DNA of 64,000 nucleotides, taken from contig NZ_GG657896.1 in NCBI RefSeq assembly GCF_000156355.1, forward strand, positions 35,862-99,861, in the 5' to 3' direction. The DNA is from Methylophaga thiooxydans DMS010. GTDB lineage: Bacteria; Pseudomonadota; Gammaproteobacteria; Nitrosococcales; Methylophagaceae. This document shows, piece after piece, positions 20,124-28,815 of this stretch. A program made the position numbers and the translations under genes. Positions within the stretch are counted from its first letter, which is position 1, and the number at the start of each line of letters is the position of its first letter. The notes under the pieces were generated by a model. That model worked only from the letters and a program-made list of their open reading frames with translations. It had not been told where the DNA came from and did not search any database.

Positions 20124-21953
20124 ATGACAAATAACAGAGATATTTCAAAACTGCGCAATATTGCAATCATTGCGCACGTTGACCATGGTAAAACAACGTT
20201 GGTCGACCAATTACTGCGTCAGTCAGGCACATTCGGTGAGCACGAAGAGCTGACGGAACGCGTTATGGACTCCAATGATTTGGAACGTGAGCGTGGTATT
20301 ACCATTCTTTCTAAAAACACGGCGATTCGTTGGAATGACTATCACATCAACATCGTTGATACACCGGGACATGCCGACTTTGGCGGCGAGGTAGAACGTG
20401 TTTTATCGATGGTGGACTCTGTTTTATTGCTGGTCGACTCAGCAGAAGGTCCAATGCCTCAAACACGGTTTGTGACGCAAAAAGCGCTGGCTCTAGGCTT
20501 AAAACCTATCGTTGTTATCAACAAAATTGATAAGCCTTCAGCACGACCTGACTGGGTATTGAATCAAACATTCGATTTGTTTGTGAATCTTGATGCAACA
20601 GATGAACAGCTAGATTTTGATGTGATTTATGCCTCTGGTCTGAATGGCTTTGCGGGTATGGATGATAGTGTCCGTGATGGTGATATGACACCGTTATTTG
20701 AATTGGTTGTGGATAAAGTTAGCCCGCCTGATGTCGATGTTGATGGTCCATTCCGGATGCAGGTTTCATCACTGGATTACAATAGCTATGTCGGTGTTAT
20801 CGGTGTGGGGCGTATTCAACGTGGTCGTATCAAAACCAATACACCTATTACCGTCGTGGATCGTGAAGGTAAAACCCGTAATGGTCGTGTCCAACAGGTC
20901 ATGGGCTTCCTCGGCTTACAGCGAGAAGAAGTCAGTGATGCACAGGCTGGTGACATCATCGCCTTTACTGGGGTGGATCCACTGAATATTTCTGACACTT
21001 TATGTGATCAGAATGCCGTTGAGGCTTTGCCACCGTTGTCTGTGGATGAGCCGACGGTGACCATGACATTCCAGGTGAACAACTCACCGTTCGCGGGTAA
21101 AGAAGGTAAATTCATCACTACCCGTCAAATTAAAGAGCGTTTGGATCGTGAGTTGATCCATAACGTGGCTCTGCGAGTTGATCAGGTACCGACAGACCCT
21201 GATAAATTTAAAGTTTCAGGACGTGGTGAACTGCATTTATCCGTTCTTATTGAAAATATGCGCCGCGAAGGTTTCGAACTGGGTGTTTCACGTCCAGAAG
21301 TTATCATTCGCGAAGTGGATGGGGTCAAAGAAGAACCATTCGAAGCCGTGACAATTGATGTTGAAGACGAACATCAAGGTACTGTCATGGAAAAAATGGG
21401 TGAACGTGGTGCTGAACTACGTGATATGGCACCAGATGGTAAAGGCCGCGTCCGTCTCGACTTTATTATTCCTTCCCGAGGCCTGATTGGTTTCCGTACC
21501 GAGTTTTTGACTGCAACGCAGGGTACAGGCCTGATTTACAGTGTTTTTGATCACTATGCGCCGATGAAGACAGGTAGTTTCGGCAAACGTATCAACGGCG
21601 TGTTAATTGCCAATGGTGTGGGTAAAGCAGTCGCGTTTGCGATTTTCAACCTGCAAGAACGTGGTCGTATGTTTATTGGTCATGGTGATGAGGTGTATGA
21701 AGGCATGATTATCGGTATTCATTCACGTGACAACGATTTGGTTGTTAATCCGCTTAAAGGTAAGCAATTAACTAACGTACGTGCATCAGGTTCTGACGAT
21801 GCGGTAACGTTAGTACCACCGATTCGCATGAGTCTTGAGCAAGCGTTGGAGTTTATTGGTGAGGATGAGTTACTGGAAGTCACTCCTCAGTCATTACGTT
21901 TACGTAAAAAACTATTGCTTGAGCATGAGCGAAAACGTGCATCAAGAGGCTAA
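20124..21953 (+). CDS. typA: Ribosome-associated GTPase TypA/BipA
   Basis: A translational GTPase involved in ribosome assembly and stress or cold response. From ATG 20124 it has 609 aa. It carries G1 [16 protein letters not shown]3 [16 protein letters not shown] and G4 [10 protein letters not shown], then EF-G-like domains and the TypA C-terminal domain ([43 protein letters not shown]). The frame is open further upstream into suhB, but the N-terminus [21 protein letters not shown] fits the family. Confidence 0.97.
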   Translation: MTNNRDISKLRNIAIIAHVDHGKTTLVDQLLRQSGTFGEHEELTERVMDSNDLERERGITILSKNTAIRWNDYHINIVDTPGHADFGGEVERVLSMVDSVLLLVDSAEGPMPQTRFVTQKALALGLKPIVVINKIDKPSARPDWVLNQTFDLFVNLDATDEQLDFDVIYASGLNGFAGMDDSVRDGDMTPLFELVVDKVSPPDVDVDGPFRMQVSSLDYNSYVGVIGVGRIQRGRIKTNTPITVVDREGKTRNGRVQQVMGFLGLQREEVSDAQAGDIIAFTGVDPLNISDTLCDQNAVEALPPLSVDEPTVTMTFQVNNSPFAGKEGKFITTRQIKERLDRELIHNVALRVDQVPTDPDKFKVSGRGELHLSVLIENMRREGFELGVSRPEVIIREVDGVKEEPFEAVTIDVEDEHQGTVMEKMGERGAELRDMAPDGKGRVRLDFIIPSRGLIGFRTEFLTATQGTGLIYSVFDHYAPMKTGSFGKRINGVLIANGVGKAVAFAIFNLQERGRMFIGHGDEVYEGMIIGIHSRDNDLVVNPLKGKQLTNVRASGSDDAVTLVPPIRMSLEQALEFIGEDELLEVTPQSLRLRKKLLLEHERKRASRG

Positions 21954-21972
21954 TTAGCCCAATAGTAACACG

Positions 21973-22006
21973 AAAAAGGGTATCCTATCGGGGTACCCTT
22001 TTTTTT
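21973..22006 (+). terminator. Terminator after typA
   Basis: AAAAAGGGTA pairs with TACCCTTTTT around an 11-base loop and is followed by T residues, twenty bases after the typA stop and directly before the next gene. Confidence 0.85.
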
Positions 22007-22016
22007 GAGGTGAAAG

Positions 22017-22238
22017 ATGCGAATTCTGGTTCTACTGGCCATTGGTTTATTACTCTATATCATCATTAGCAATCTACTGCGGAAAGCAAAACAGTCCCCG
22101 ATTACATCAACAAAGAGTGAGCGAATGGTGCGCTGTGAGCATTGCGGTCTTCATATCATTGAACAAGAAGCGTTAGAAGACAACCGCCAGTATTTTTGCT
22201 CGAATGAACATCTAGAGGAACATCGCCAGTCGCGATGA
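22017..22238 (+). CDS. PP0621-family small membrane protein
   Basis: A 73-aa protein with an N-terminal membrane helix (residues 2-20) and a C-terminal zinc-ribbon-like part: MVRCEHCGLHIIEQEAL followed by YFCSNEHLEEH, giving a C-x2-C...C pattern. This small family is conserved before pilS/pilR in gammaproteobacteria. Function is unknown. It overlaps the kinase gene by four bases (ATGA) and has a good GAGGTGAAAG ribosome site. Confidence 0.85.
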   Translation: MRILVLLAIGLLLYIIISNLLRKAKQSPITSTKSERMVRCEHCGLHIIEQEALEDNRQYFCSNEHLEEHRQSR

Positions 22239-23836
22239 GAGAGGCTGATTTTACGCTGCCATTAGAGCAGGATCCGGCTACATGGCGGGCATTAACCGTC
22301 TTTGCTGGCTATCGATTCTTTTTGGCGGCAGTGCTCTTTTTTGTTTTCTACCTACAGTTACCGCCAGCGTTTCTCGGCGCGGTTGATCCCAAGCTTTACG
22401 CAACGGTTAGTCAGGCTTATCTGCTAACAGCACTGTTTTTGTTGATTTTTACCAGTAAGCGCTGGGGCGATGTCGAAAAACAAATTAAGCTACAGCTACT
22501 TATTGATATCGTTGCACTGACGATTATTATTCATGCCAGTGGGGGCTTAGCAACTGGGTTAGGCTCATTATTATTGGTCGTGGTTGTCGCAGGTGGCGCA
22601 CTTATCCCTGGACGCCTGGCCGCATTCACTGCCGCCATTGCCACCTTAGCCATGTTATTAGAAGTAAGCTACTCCCAAATATCCGGTGATGGCGTAACCA
22701 AATATAGCCAAGCAGGTTTTTTAGGTGCCACATTTTTTGTGACAGCCTGGTTGGCTCAGTGGCTTTCTCACAAAATGCAGAGCTCGCAAGTATTGGCAGA
22801 GCAAAGGGCTAGAGATGTCGCCAATCTTGCCGTGCTTAATCAACATATCATCAGTCGTATGCAAATCGGTGTGATGGCTCTCGATGCCCATGGCATCGTT
22901 ACTATGTTCAATCAATCAGCCAGAGATTTGTTAGGTATAGAGCGCACTTTCCCAGGTTTTAATTTACGTCTGGCAGTACCACAGCTCGCGGAGCAGTTAT
23001 GGTTATGGCAGCACAATAACCCACGCCCATTTGAGGCTTTTCAAGCACGATCTGATTTGCCCGAAATACGTGTGTCAGCATCGAAATTGGATAGTGGTGA
23101 AACCCTCATCTACATTGAAAACACCTCCGCCATGGCGCAACAAGCGCAACAATTAAAATTGGCATCGTTGGGGCGGCTCACAGCAAGCATCGCGCATGAA
23201 ATACGTAACCCGCTGGGCGCAATCAGCCACGCTGGTGAGTTGTTGGCTGAAAAACAGGCGTCGGATCCGAGTATGAGCAAGTTGACAGATATTATTCAAC
23301 GTCATAGCCAGCGCGTGAATAGTATTATCGAGACGATTTTGCAAATGAGTCGGCGTAAAACCGTTGAACCTTCAGCCGTTGTTCTAGCGACATGGCTAGA
23401 CAATTTCGTGGCGGAGTTTAGTGAAATAAAAGCCGTTAAACACAATGATATTGTTCTCAACATTGATTCACCATTAGCGAAAGTGGCCATGGATCCTGAA
23501 CAACTCCACCAGGTGATGTGGAATTTGCTGGATAATGCGTGCCACTATTCTGATCCCGATAAAGCAGGCCCACGAGTTGAGGTATTACTCACACGTTCAG
23601 AAAAAGAGATTTACATTGAGGTATCAGACAATGGTGCAGGCGTGAGTCAAGCTGCACGTGAGCACCTTTTTGAGCCGTTTCACTCTAAGCGTCAAGGTGG
23701 CACTGGATTAGGCTTATACTTAGCCAGAGAGTTATGTCAGGCGAATGGTGCACGGTTAAGTTTTCTTGCCGATGAGTTGCAAAGCAGTCGTTTTCGTATA
23801 AGCTTTCCCAGTGAATGGCAGGAATACATAGCATAA
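22235..23836 (+). CDS. pilS: PilS-like sensor histidine kinase
   Basis: Membrane histidine kinase expected to phosphorylate the adjacent NtrC-type regulator. The 533-aa protein has six predicted N-terminal spans within residues 20-190, a PAS-like segment (about 200-300), and a HisKA domain with H321 in SIAHEIRNPLGAI. The HATPase domain has N box NLLDNACHYS, G1 DNGAGV and G2 GGTGLGLYLA. Topology and the neighbouring PP0621 gene match PilS of type IV pilus control. No pilin gene is in the window, so the target is inferred. Confidence 0.9.
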   Translation: MREADFTLPLEQDPATWRALTVFAGYRFFLAAVLFFVFYLQLPPAFLGAVDPKLYATVSQAYLLTALFLLIFTSKRWGDVEKQIKLQLLIDIVALTIIIHASGGLATGLGSLLLVVVVAGGALIPGRLAAFTAAIATLAMLLEVSYSQISGDGVTKYSQAGFLGATFFVTAWLAQWLSHKMQSSQVLAEQRARDVANLAVLNQHIISRMQIGVMALDAHGIVTMFNQSARDLLGIERTFPGFNLRLAVPQLAEQLWLWQHNNPRPFEAFQARSDLPEIRVSASKLDSGETLIYIENTSAMAQQAQQLKLASLGRLTASIAHEIRNPLGAISHAGELLAEKQASDPSMSKLTDIIQRHSQRVNSIIETILQMSRRKTVEPSAVVLATWLDNFVAEFSEIKAVKHNDIVLNIDSPLAKVAMDPEQLHQVMWNLLDNACHYSDPDKAGPRVEVLLTRSEKEIYIEVSDNGAGVSQAAREHLFEPFHSKRQGGTGLGLYLARELCQANGARLSFLADELQSSRFRISFPSEWQEYIA

Positions 23837-25197
23837 TGAACCGACAAGCATTAGTCATAGACGATGAGCCGGATATTCTTGAACTGCTCACCATGACACT
23901 GTCAGATATGTCGATTGACTGCGTGACAGCGGAAAGTTTGGCGCAGGCACATCAGGCTCTCAAACAGCAAAAATTTGATCTCTGTTTTACCGATATGCGT
24001 TTGCCAGACGGTAATGGCCTCGATTTTGTTAAAACGATTCAGAAACAATGGCCTGAACTGCCTGTTGCTGTGATTACTGCGCACGGTAATGTGGACTTGG
24101 CTGTCGAGGCATTAAAGTCCGGCGCATTTGATTTTGTTTCTAAACCATTGAAACTCAGAATGTTGAGGGACCTGGTCACTGCAGCACTTAAACTGTCCCC
24201 TGAAACACCACAACTAAAAGAACGTCGTTCCAGAGATAAGTTACTTGGCGAAACGGATGTGATGTGCTCGTTACGAGGAAAAATCTCGAAACTGGCGCGT
24301 AGCCAAGCGCCCGTTTATATCACCGGCGAGTCAGGTACGGGTAAAGAGTTAGTCGCTCGCTTGATTCATGAATTAGGTGTTCGAGGCGAACAAGCGTTTG
24401 TGCCAATAAACTGCGGTGCAATACCCGCTGATTTAGTTGAAAGTGAGCTTTTCGGGCATAAAAAAGGTGCCTTTACAGGTGCTATTGCCGACAAACAGGG
24501 CTTGTTTCAGATCGCAGACGGCGGCACGTTATTTCTGGATGAAGTGGCAGACCTGCCGTTGATGATGCAAGTCAAGTTACTGCGCGCGATTCAGGAAAAA
24601 GCAATCAGACCTGTTGGTGGCCACGAGGAGATTAATGTGGATGTGCGAATTCTATCGGCTACCCATAAAAATCTTGCGAAGTGTGTCAGAGAGGGCAGTT
24701 TCAGGGAAGATTTATTCTATCGTCTGAACGTTATTGAACTCACCGTCCCCGCATTACGAGAGCGCCAAAAAGATATTCCTCAGTTAACGACTCATATTCT
24801 TAAACAGTTTGCCGAACGTCATCATCATGTTCAGCCAGCCATAGCGGCATCGGCAATGCAGGCATTACAATCCTATGTGTTTCCGGGTAACGTCCGTGAG
24901 CTTGAAAATATCTTAGAGCGAGCCTTGACCTGGTCTGATGGCACCACAATTCAGGCTGATGATTTGATGTTACCTGAGCATCAACCTGCCACGCCAACGC
25001 CAACTAACGAGCCGACACTCTCTGCAAACATAGCGAGTACCGCTGTTGATTTAGAGTCAAAGCTGGAAGATCAAGAAAAACACTTGATTATGCAGGCACT
25101 GGAGTCGACACGCTGGAATAAAACGGCTGCTGCTAAAAAGCTTGGCATTACATTCAGGGCATTGCGTTATAAGCTGAAAAAGCTAGAGCTTGATTAA
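23836..25197 (+). CDS. pilR: PilR-like sigma-54-dependent response regulator
   Basis: NtrC-family activator. From ATG 23836 (overlapping the pilS stop) it has 453 aa. The receiver domain has acidic residues in VIDDEPD and the phosphorylation site D53. The AAA+ domain has Walker A GESGTGKE from residue 164, GAFTGAIAD for sigma-54 contact and LFLDEVADLP. The C-terminal Fis-type helix-turn-helix is TRWNKTAAAKKLGITFRALRY. It probably drives sigma-54 promoters such as that of pilA, elsewhere in the genome. Confidence 0.93.
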   Translation: MNRQALVIDDEPDILELLTMTLSDMSIDCVTAESLAQAHQALKQQKFDLCFTDMRLPDGNGLDFVKTIQKQWPELPVAVITAHGNVDLAVEALKSGAFDFVSKPLKLRMLRDLVTAALKLSPETPQLKERRSRDKLLGETDVMCSLRGKISKLARSQAPVYITGESGTGKELVARLIHELGVRGEQAFVPINCGAIPADLVESELFGHKKGAFTGAIADKQGLFQIADGGTLFLDEVADLPLMMQVKLLRAIQEKAIRPVGGHEEINVDVRILSATHKNLAKCVREGSFREDLFYRLNVIELTVPALRERQKDIPQLTTHILKQFAERHHHVQPAIAASAMQALQSYVFPGNVRELENILERALTWSDGTTIQADDLMLPEHQPATPTPTNEPTLSANIASTAVDLESKLEDQEKHLIMQALESTRWNKTAAAKKLGITFRALRYKLKKLELD

Positions 25198-26141
25198 CCT
25201 TCATCGTTGACTAATGCTGTCAGCTCAGTAACCGCATTGCCTCCAATATTGGCTTTTGTCGAAATCGCAGATAGTTTCATGCTTACTTGGCAGAGTAGCG
25301 TGTTGTCATGAGTTGTTTGTGCCTGAACGACATGGCCTAGCGTGTTATCGTCATCATCTGAAACCGGGGTGTTGGCTTGAGGTAACTCACCGCTACCCAC
25401 TCTTGCCAGAAACATTCTGCGATTGGGTGAGCCTAGGTAGTGAAGGCGAGCAACAACCTCTTGGCCTGGATAGCAGCCTTTTTTGAAGCTAACACCACCG
25501 ACGAGCTCCAGATTCACCTGTTGTGGTGTGAACTGTTCTTTACTGTCATTAAAAATGGCCGGCACGCCAGCCTCAATATCTAGTAACTGCCAGAATGCCT
25601 GGGTTGTCAGTTGCCAGCCGTCTGTGAGCCACTCACTCAGTAAAAGCGTTTTGTCTTTTTCACAAATCGCCAGAAAACGGGGTGATTGGCCAGCTTGTTT
25701 TATTAATAAACCAAGCTCCGTCTCGCTGCCTTGCATGGTTGTTGACGGCAAGTCTGTCATTTTATTATCAGGGTTGATAATACCTACTGCGGCTAACGAG
25801 TCTGATAGTGCGATATCCACTTTGCTGCGTAATTTAAACATGGACAGACGTTGCGCGATAGCTTCAGCAAGTTCTGCAGGCAGCACAATAAGGTAATCTT
25901 GTTCGCGCTTGATTAACTGGAAAATAGCGAGCAATCGGCCTTTCGGGCTACACAATCCGTTAAGTTGTGCCTGATGGGGTTTTAGCGCATTCACAGCATT
26001 AGTGAGAAGGTTTTGTAAAAAACTTCCTGCATCATCGCCTGACACGATGATAATACTCAGATCAGCTAAGGGAGTTAATGCTGATTGAGATTCTTTTGGG
26101 AAAGCCACTGCTTGTTGTTGAATTAGGTTTTTCCAGCTCAT
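25194..26141 (-). CDS. ygfZ: tRNA-modifying/folate-binding protein YgfZ
   Basis: YgfZ is a folate-dependent protein related to GcvT that supports Fe-S enzymes such as MiaB. The 315-aa protein contains the hallmark KGCYPGQEVVARLHYLG. Its stop overlaps the convergent pilR stop by four bases. The ATG at 26141 lies only about 24 bases from the inferred prophage end at 26166, so its own promoter is probably on the far side of the prophage. No strong ribosome site is seen. Confidence 0.93.
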   Translation of the reverse strand: MSWKNLIQQQAVAFPKESQSALTPLADLSIIIVSGDDAGSFLQNLLTNAVNALKPHQAQLNGLCSPKGRLLAIFQLIKREQDYLIVLPAELAEAIAQRLSMFKLRSKVDIALSDSLAAVGIINPDNKMTDLPSTTMQGSETELGLLIKQAGQSPRFLAICEKDKTLLLSEWLTDGWQLTTQAFWQLLDIEAGVPAIFNDSKEQFTPQQVNLELVGGVSFKKGCYPGQEVVARLHYLGSPNRRMFLARVGSGELPQANTPVSDDDDNTLGHVVQAQTTHDNTLLCQVSMKLSAISTKANIGGNAVTELTALVNDEG

Positions 26142-26172
26142 GGTAGATCGCTATAGTTAATTGGTTGTAGGC

Positions 26173-26192
26173 CGCCACATGAATTGCGATCT
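26173..26192 (+). repeat. Right-end transposase binding site R1
   Basis: The 20-base sequence starting CGCCACATGAATTG is repeated exactly 22 bases later. In Mu the R1 and R2 sites for MuA are 22 bp each and adjacent, which this spacing reproduces. It starts seven bases inside the proposed TGT end. Confidence 0.75.
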
Positions 26193-26194
26193 CT

Positions 26195-26214
26195 CGCCAC
26201 ATGAATTGCGATCT
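26195..26214 (+). repeat. Right-end transposase binding site R2
   Basis: Exact second copy of the R1 repeat, same orientation, 22-base period. It ends a few bases before the stop of the last prophage gene. Confidence 0.75.
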
Positions 26215-26219
26215 GTAGT

Positions 26220-26435
26220 TTAATCGTCAGTTGGCGAAACTACTCCTCGCTTAACCAAACGTCTCAGCAAAATCCTAGCGACTTGGTCTGGCTTCATACC
26301 TCCAAGAGTGGTGAACTCGACCTCTGGCTTATGAGGGTCACCTAGATCACCATAAACCCGAACCACACCACCAACTTCATGGTACTCAGACTCATAGAGC
26401 TTCCCTTCGACCTCAACAGAAACAAAACCAGACAT
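26220..26435 (-). CDS. Small unknown protein at prophage right end
   Basis: A 71-aa protein starting at ATG 26435, which has GGAG seven bases upstream; an in-frame TTG at 26447 would include that site. It is acidic, with a beta-rich N-terminal half (SVEVEGKLYESEYHEV) and a basic helical C-terminal part (VARILLRRLVKRG). No family is recognised. It is the last gene before the end repeats, a place where Mu-like phages carry optional cargo, and follows the 296-aa unknown gene closely. Confidence 0.6.
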   Translation of the reverse strand: MSGFVSVEVEGKLYESEYHEVGGVVRVYGDLGDPHKPEVEFTTLGGMKPDQVARILLRRLVKRGVVSPTDD

Positions 26436-26470
26436 AACAAACTCCAAACTAACTATAGGTAATTAATGAT

Positions 26471-27361
26471 CTATTTAAGCTGCTTTATATAAGAAGTAAA
26501 TGCAGAAGATTCATCATAACTGCCACCTAAACGATCAAGTGGTTTTAAGTTCTCTCTAGTGAGAAACACTCTGGCAAAGAGAATGATTTGTGTGGCTTTA
26601 CTGACTAAAGAGTCAACCTCTCTAACCCACTTCGCCCATTTCTCTAAATCTTGATAACTGAGCTGATTTATATCGGCATCTCTCAATTGATTGAGATTGC
26701 TTTCAAGCTGAATAACCACCAACTCTCTGATGTCGTTCTCATCATACAAAGCCTCTAAGCCAGCAATTTCAGCAACAGGACGTTCAACATAATGAGGCCT
26801 TTCAAGGGTTACATTTTGAGCAGCCTCAATAGCTTCAACCTCTTGCACAGTAGCTTTCACGGTAATTATAAGTTGATTACTCCGTGTCTTGATCATGCTA
26901 GACAAGGCTTTAGATATGGTAGGAAATTTATTCTGTTTAAACGGGCTAAGTTTAGAATTAGCCCAATTGGCACCTTTTTCCTGAGCCTTTAGTTCCGAAA
27001 CCTGTTGTTGAACAGAATCAATATCAAACTCTCTTAATGTGGCACGGTTTTCAGATTCAGTAACAAAACGGTCGAAGCGTTTCGATAGAGTGTTGAATTC
27101 AACACCGAAGTAACTGGCACCACATAACTGGCCGATGTTAGTGGTATAGCCATCTTCAGTTGAGACAATATAGCCTTTGTTATGAGGCGAATGACAAGTT
27201 GATAAACCACAACGAATTTTTTCAGTAAAAGTATAATTACCTAGAATCTCCTTTAATTTATGGTCTGATGGATCGAGGTTTTCCTCAAAACCAGCTAAGT
27301 CTTGAATATCTCCCCATGAATCAACACGGATTAAGCCTTTCTCGGTATTTAGTGTAATCAT
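26471..27361 (-). CDS. Unknown 296-aa protein with Cys cluster (right-end cargo)
   Basis: A protein of unknown family. Residues about 50-85 hold a possible zinc site: CGLSTCH, then NIGQLCGASYFG. The middle is helical with Glu/Gln-rich segments (VQQQVSELKAQEKG; VQEVEAIEAAQ), suggesting coiled coil. There is no signal peptide or membrane span, so it is probably cytoplasmic. It is A/T-rich compared with the tail genes and lies between the methyltransferase and the right end, the usual cargo position. Roles in defence or host takeover are possible but not shown. ATG 27361 lacks a strong ribosome site. Confidence 0.65.
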   Translation of the reverse strand: MITLNTEKGLIRVDSWGDIQDLAGFEENLDPSDHKLKEILGNYTFTEKIRCGLSTCHSPHNKGYIVSTEDGYTTNIGQLCGASYFGVEFNTLSKRFDRFVTESENRATLREFDIDSVQQQVSELKAQEKGANWANSKLSPFKQNKFPTISKALSSMIKTRSNQLIITVKATVQEVEAIEAAQNVTLERPHYVERPVAEIAGLEALYDENDIRELVVIQLESNLNQLRDADINQLSYQDLEKWAKWVREVDSLVSKATQIILFARVFLTRENLKPLDRLGGSYDESSAFTSYIKQLK

Positions 27362-27392
27362 CGCTTAAGAATGTGACTCCATTTGTTAATTA

Positions 27393-28154
27393 TCACCAAT
27401 TCCATATTAGCAGCTCACGGGATGCTTTTTTATTGTGATTTCCACCTACCGTGTAATTGATATTTAAAGGCTTATTTGAGAGGCCTTTAAAGACCTTTTT
27501 AATAGTGTCGTGGTCGTTGATGCTGATGAGCATTTTGCCTTGGATAGTTTGGGCCAGTTCTGCCATGGTTTCGTATTGTTCTAAACCAAAGTCTTGACCG
27601 TAACCTGCGGTTTCATAGTACGGTGGATCCAGATAGAACAGTGTGCCTGGTCGATCATATTTCTGAATGCAGCGCTGCCAGTCTAGGTTCTCGACGTTGG
27701 TTCTGGCCAGGCGAAGGTGAGCGGCGCTCAGATCCTCCTCGATGCGGAGTAGATTGAGCCGTGGCGGACTGGTAGTGGCGGTGCCATAGCTCTGGCCGTC
27801 GACCTTGCCACCGAAGGCAAGCTTTTGCAGATAGTAGAACCTGGCTGCACGCTGGATATCGGTGAGCGTTTCGGGTGTTTTGGCTTTTTCCCATTCAAAC
27901 AGTTGTCTGCTGGATAAGGCCCACTTGAACTGCCGGACGAATTCTTCAAGGTGGTGCTGAACAACCCGGTAAAGGTTGGTCAGCTCACCATTGATGTCAT
28001 TAAGCACTTCGACTTTGGATGGTTCCTTTTTGTAAAAGAGCGCTGCGCCACCAGCAAAGACTTCGACGTAGCATTGATGTTCCGGAAACAGGGGCAGGAT
28101 GTCTTTTGCGAGTCGGGTTTTACCGCCCATCCACGGGATAATTGGTTTGGCCAT
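27393..28154 (-). CDS. D12-class N6-adenine DNA methyltransferase
   Basis: Dam-like enzyme that methylates adenine in DNA. The 253-aa protein has the N-terminal PWMGGKTRLA and EVFAGGAALF (AdoMet-binding) motifs and the catalytic DPPY at 176-179 (FYLDPPYYETAGYG). It sits where Mu has mom, directly after com and overlapping it by 35 bases, so it probably replaces Mom as the genome-protecting modification. Its own ribosome site GAGGAAAAAC lies inside com, compatible with translational control by Com. Its target site is unknown. Confidence 0.92.
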   Translation of the reverse strand: MAKPIIPWMGGKTRLAKDILPLFPEHQCYVEVFAGGAALFYKKEPSKVEVLNDINGELTNLYRVVQHHLEEFVRQFKWALSSRQLFEWEKAKTPETLTDIQRAARFYYLQKLAFGGKVDGQSYGTATTSPPRLNLLRIEEDLSAAHLRLARTNVENLDWQRCIQKYDRPGTLFYLDPPYYETAGYGQDFGLEQYETMAELAQTIQGKMLISINDHDTIKKVFKGLSNKPLNINYTVGGNHNKKASRELLIWNW

Positions 28155-28314
28155 GTTTTTCCTCTATTGGTCTGGCACTCGCTGGTGCTGGATTAAGAGG
28201 CTCAATGGCCTTCAGGTTGTTGAGTGTCTTACATCGCGGACACTTGATTTCGATTTGTACGTATTCAGCTTTAGCCAGTAACCGGCTGCAGCCACCACAT
28301 CTAACTTCTTTCAT
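28120..28314 (-). CDS. com: Com-like zinc-finger translational regulator
   Basis: A 64-aa protein with two Cys pairs (VRCGGCSRLLAKAEYVQIEIKC then CPRCKTLN), the same pattern as Mu Com, which binds the com-mom mRNA and frees the mom ribosome site. GAGG precedes ATG 28314. The gene overlaps the methyltransferase start, keeping the Mu com-mom architecture although the second gene is a D12 methyltransferase rather than Mom. Confidence 0.88.
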   Translation of the reverse strand: MKEVRCGGCSRLLAKAEYVQIEIKCPRCKTLNNLKAIEPLNPAPASARPIEEKHGQTNYPVDGR

Positions 28315-28383
28315 GTGAGCCTCTATCTGTTTGTGCTAGGCTGGCCCGGCTGCGTCGACGCGGCGGGATGGCCTTGGTTGGCT

Positions 28384-28437
28384 CACAGGGTATGTGCCTG
28401 TGGGTTGACGGCTCGGCAGTGTTGGCGCACTGCCGAG
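28384..28437. promoter_or_regulatory. Hairpin cluster upstream of com
   Basis: In the 138-base gap between the phospholipase-like gene and com there are at least two stems: CACAGG/CCTGTG (28384-28402) and a perfect ten-base stem CTCGGCAGTG/CACTGCCGAG with a six-base loop (28412-28437). A nearby GCGTCGACGC palindrome adds a third. There is no T run, so a leader structure or regulator site for com is as likely as a terminator. Confidence 0.5.
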
Positions 28438-28452
28438 TCGCTGTCTCTTCCT

Positions 28453-28815
28453 TTACTTCAGTATTTGGTCTAGCGATTTGTATTGGCCATCTTCAAAATG
28501 AAAACGGCCAAAGAAGCGAACCAGACCATAGAACCCAACAGCTTCTATAGCTGCTGGCAATTGTAATGACCAATGCAGCCGCTTGACATCTCGCAGCATG
28601 GCTTTAAAAAAGCCTCGGTCAGCTGAGAGACGATCCTTATCACCACCACCACGTTGGTAGTTAAAATCGTGATGACGGCAACTCGCCTCGAAGAACCAGC
28701 CAAATAACAGCTTAGCAACTGGTTCGGGTAGCCAGTCAGGGCCACAGCCATTTCCAAAACTGATTTTTTGTTCCGGTGTCAGGTCTGACCAGGATATTTT
28801 TGATTGCTTAGGCAT
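28453..28815 (-). CDS. Phospholipase A2-like protein
   Basis: A 120-aa protein with the secreted PLA2-type catalytic signature: a Gly-Cys-Gly loop (GNGCGPDW, about 21-28) and C46RHHD50FNY53, followed by D66 in SADRGFF. The His-Asp pair, Tyr and later Asp match the PLA2 arrangement for Ca-dependent lipid hydrolysis. There is no signal peptide. It follows the tail fibre assembly gene with a one-base TAATG overlap, so it is made with the tail. A role at entry or lysis is inference. Confidence 0.7.
   Translation of the reverse strand: MPKQSKISWSDLTPEQKISFGNGCGPDWLPEPVAKLLFGWFFEASCRHHDFNYQRGGGDKDRLSADRGFFKAMLRDVKRLHWSLQLPAAIEAVGFYGLVRFFGRFHFEDGQYKSLDQILK

Noticed and set aside
25483..25896. 137-aa plus-strand frame inside ygfZ
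   Set aside because: Antisense shadow of the well-supported ygfZ gene.
26173..26214. Tandem repeat as the beginning of a CRISPR array
   Set aside because: Only two copies with a two-base gap, no spacers or cas genes, and inverse copies at the other prophage end; transposase sites explain it better.
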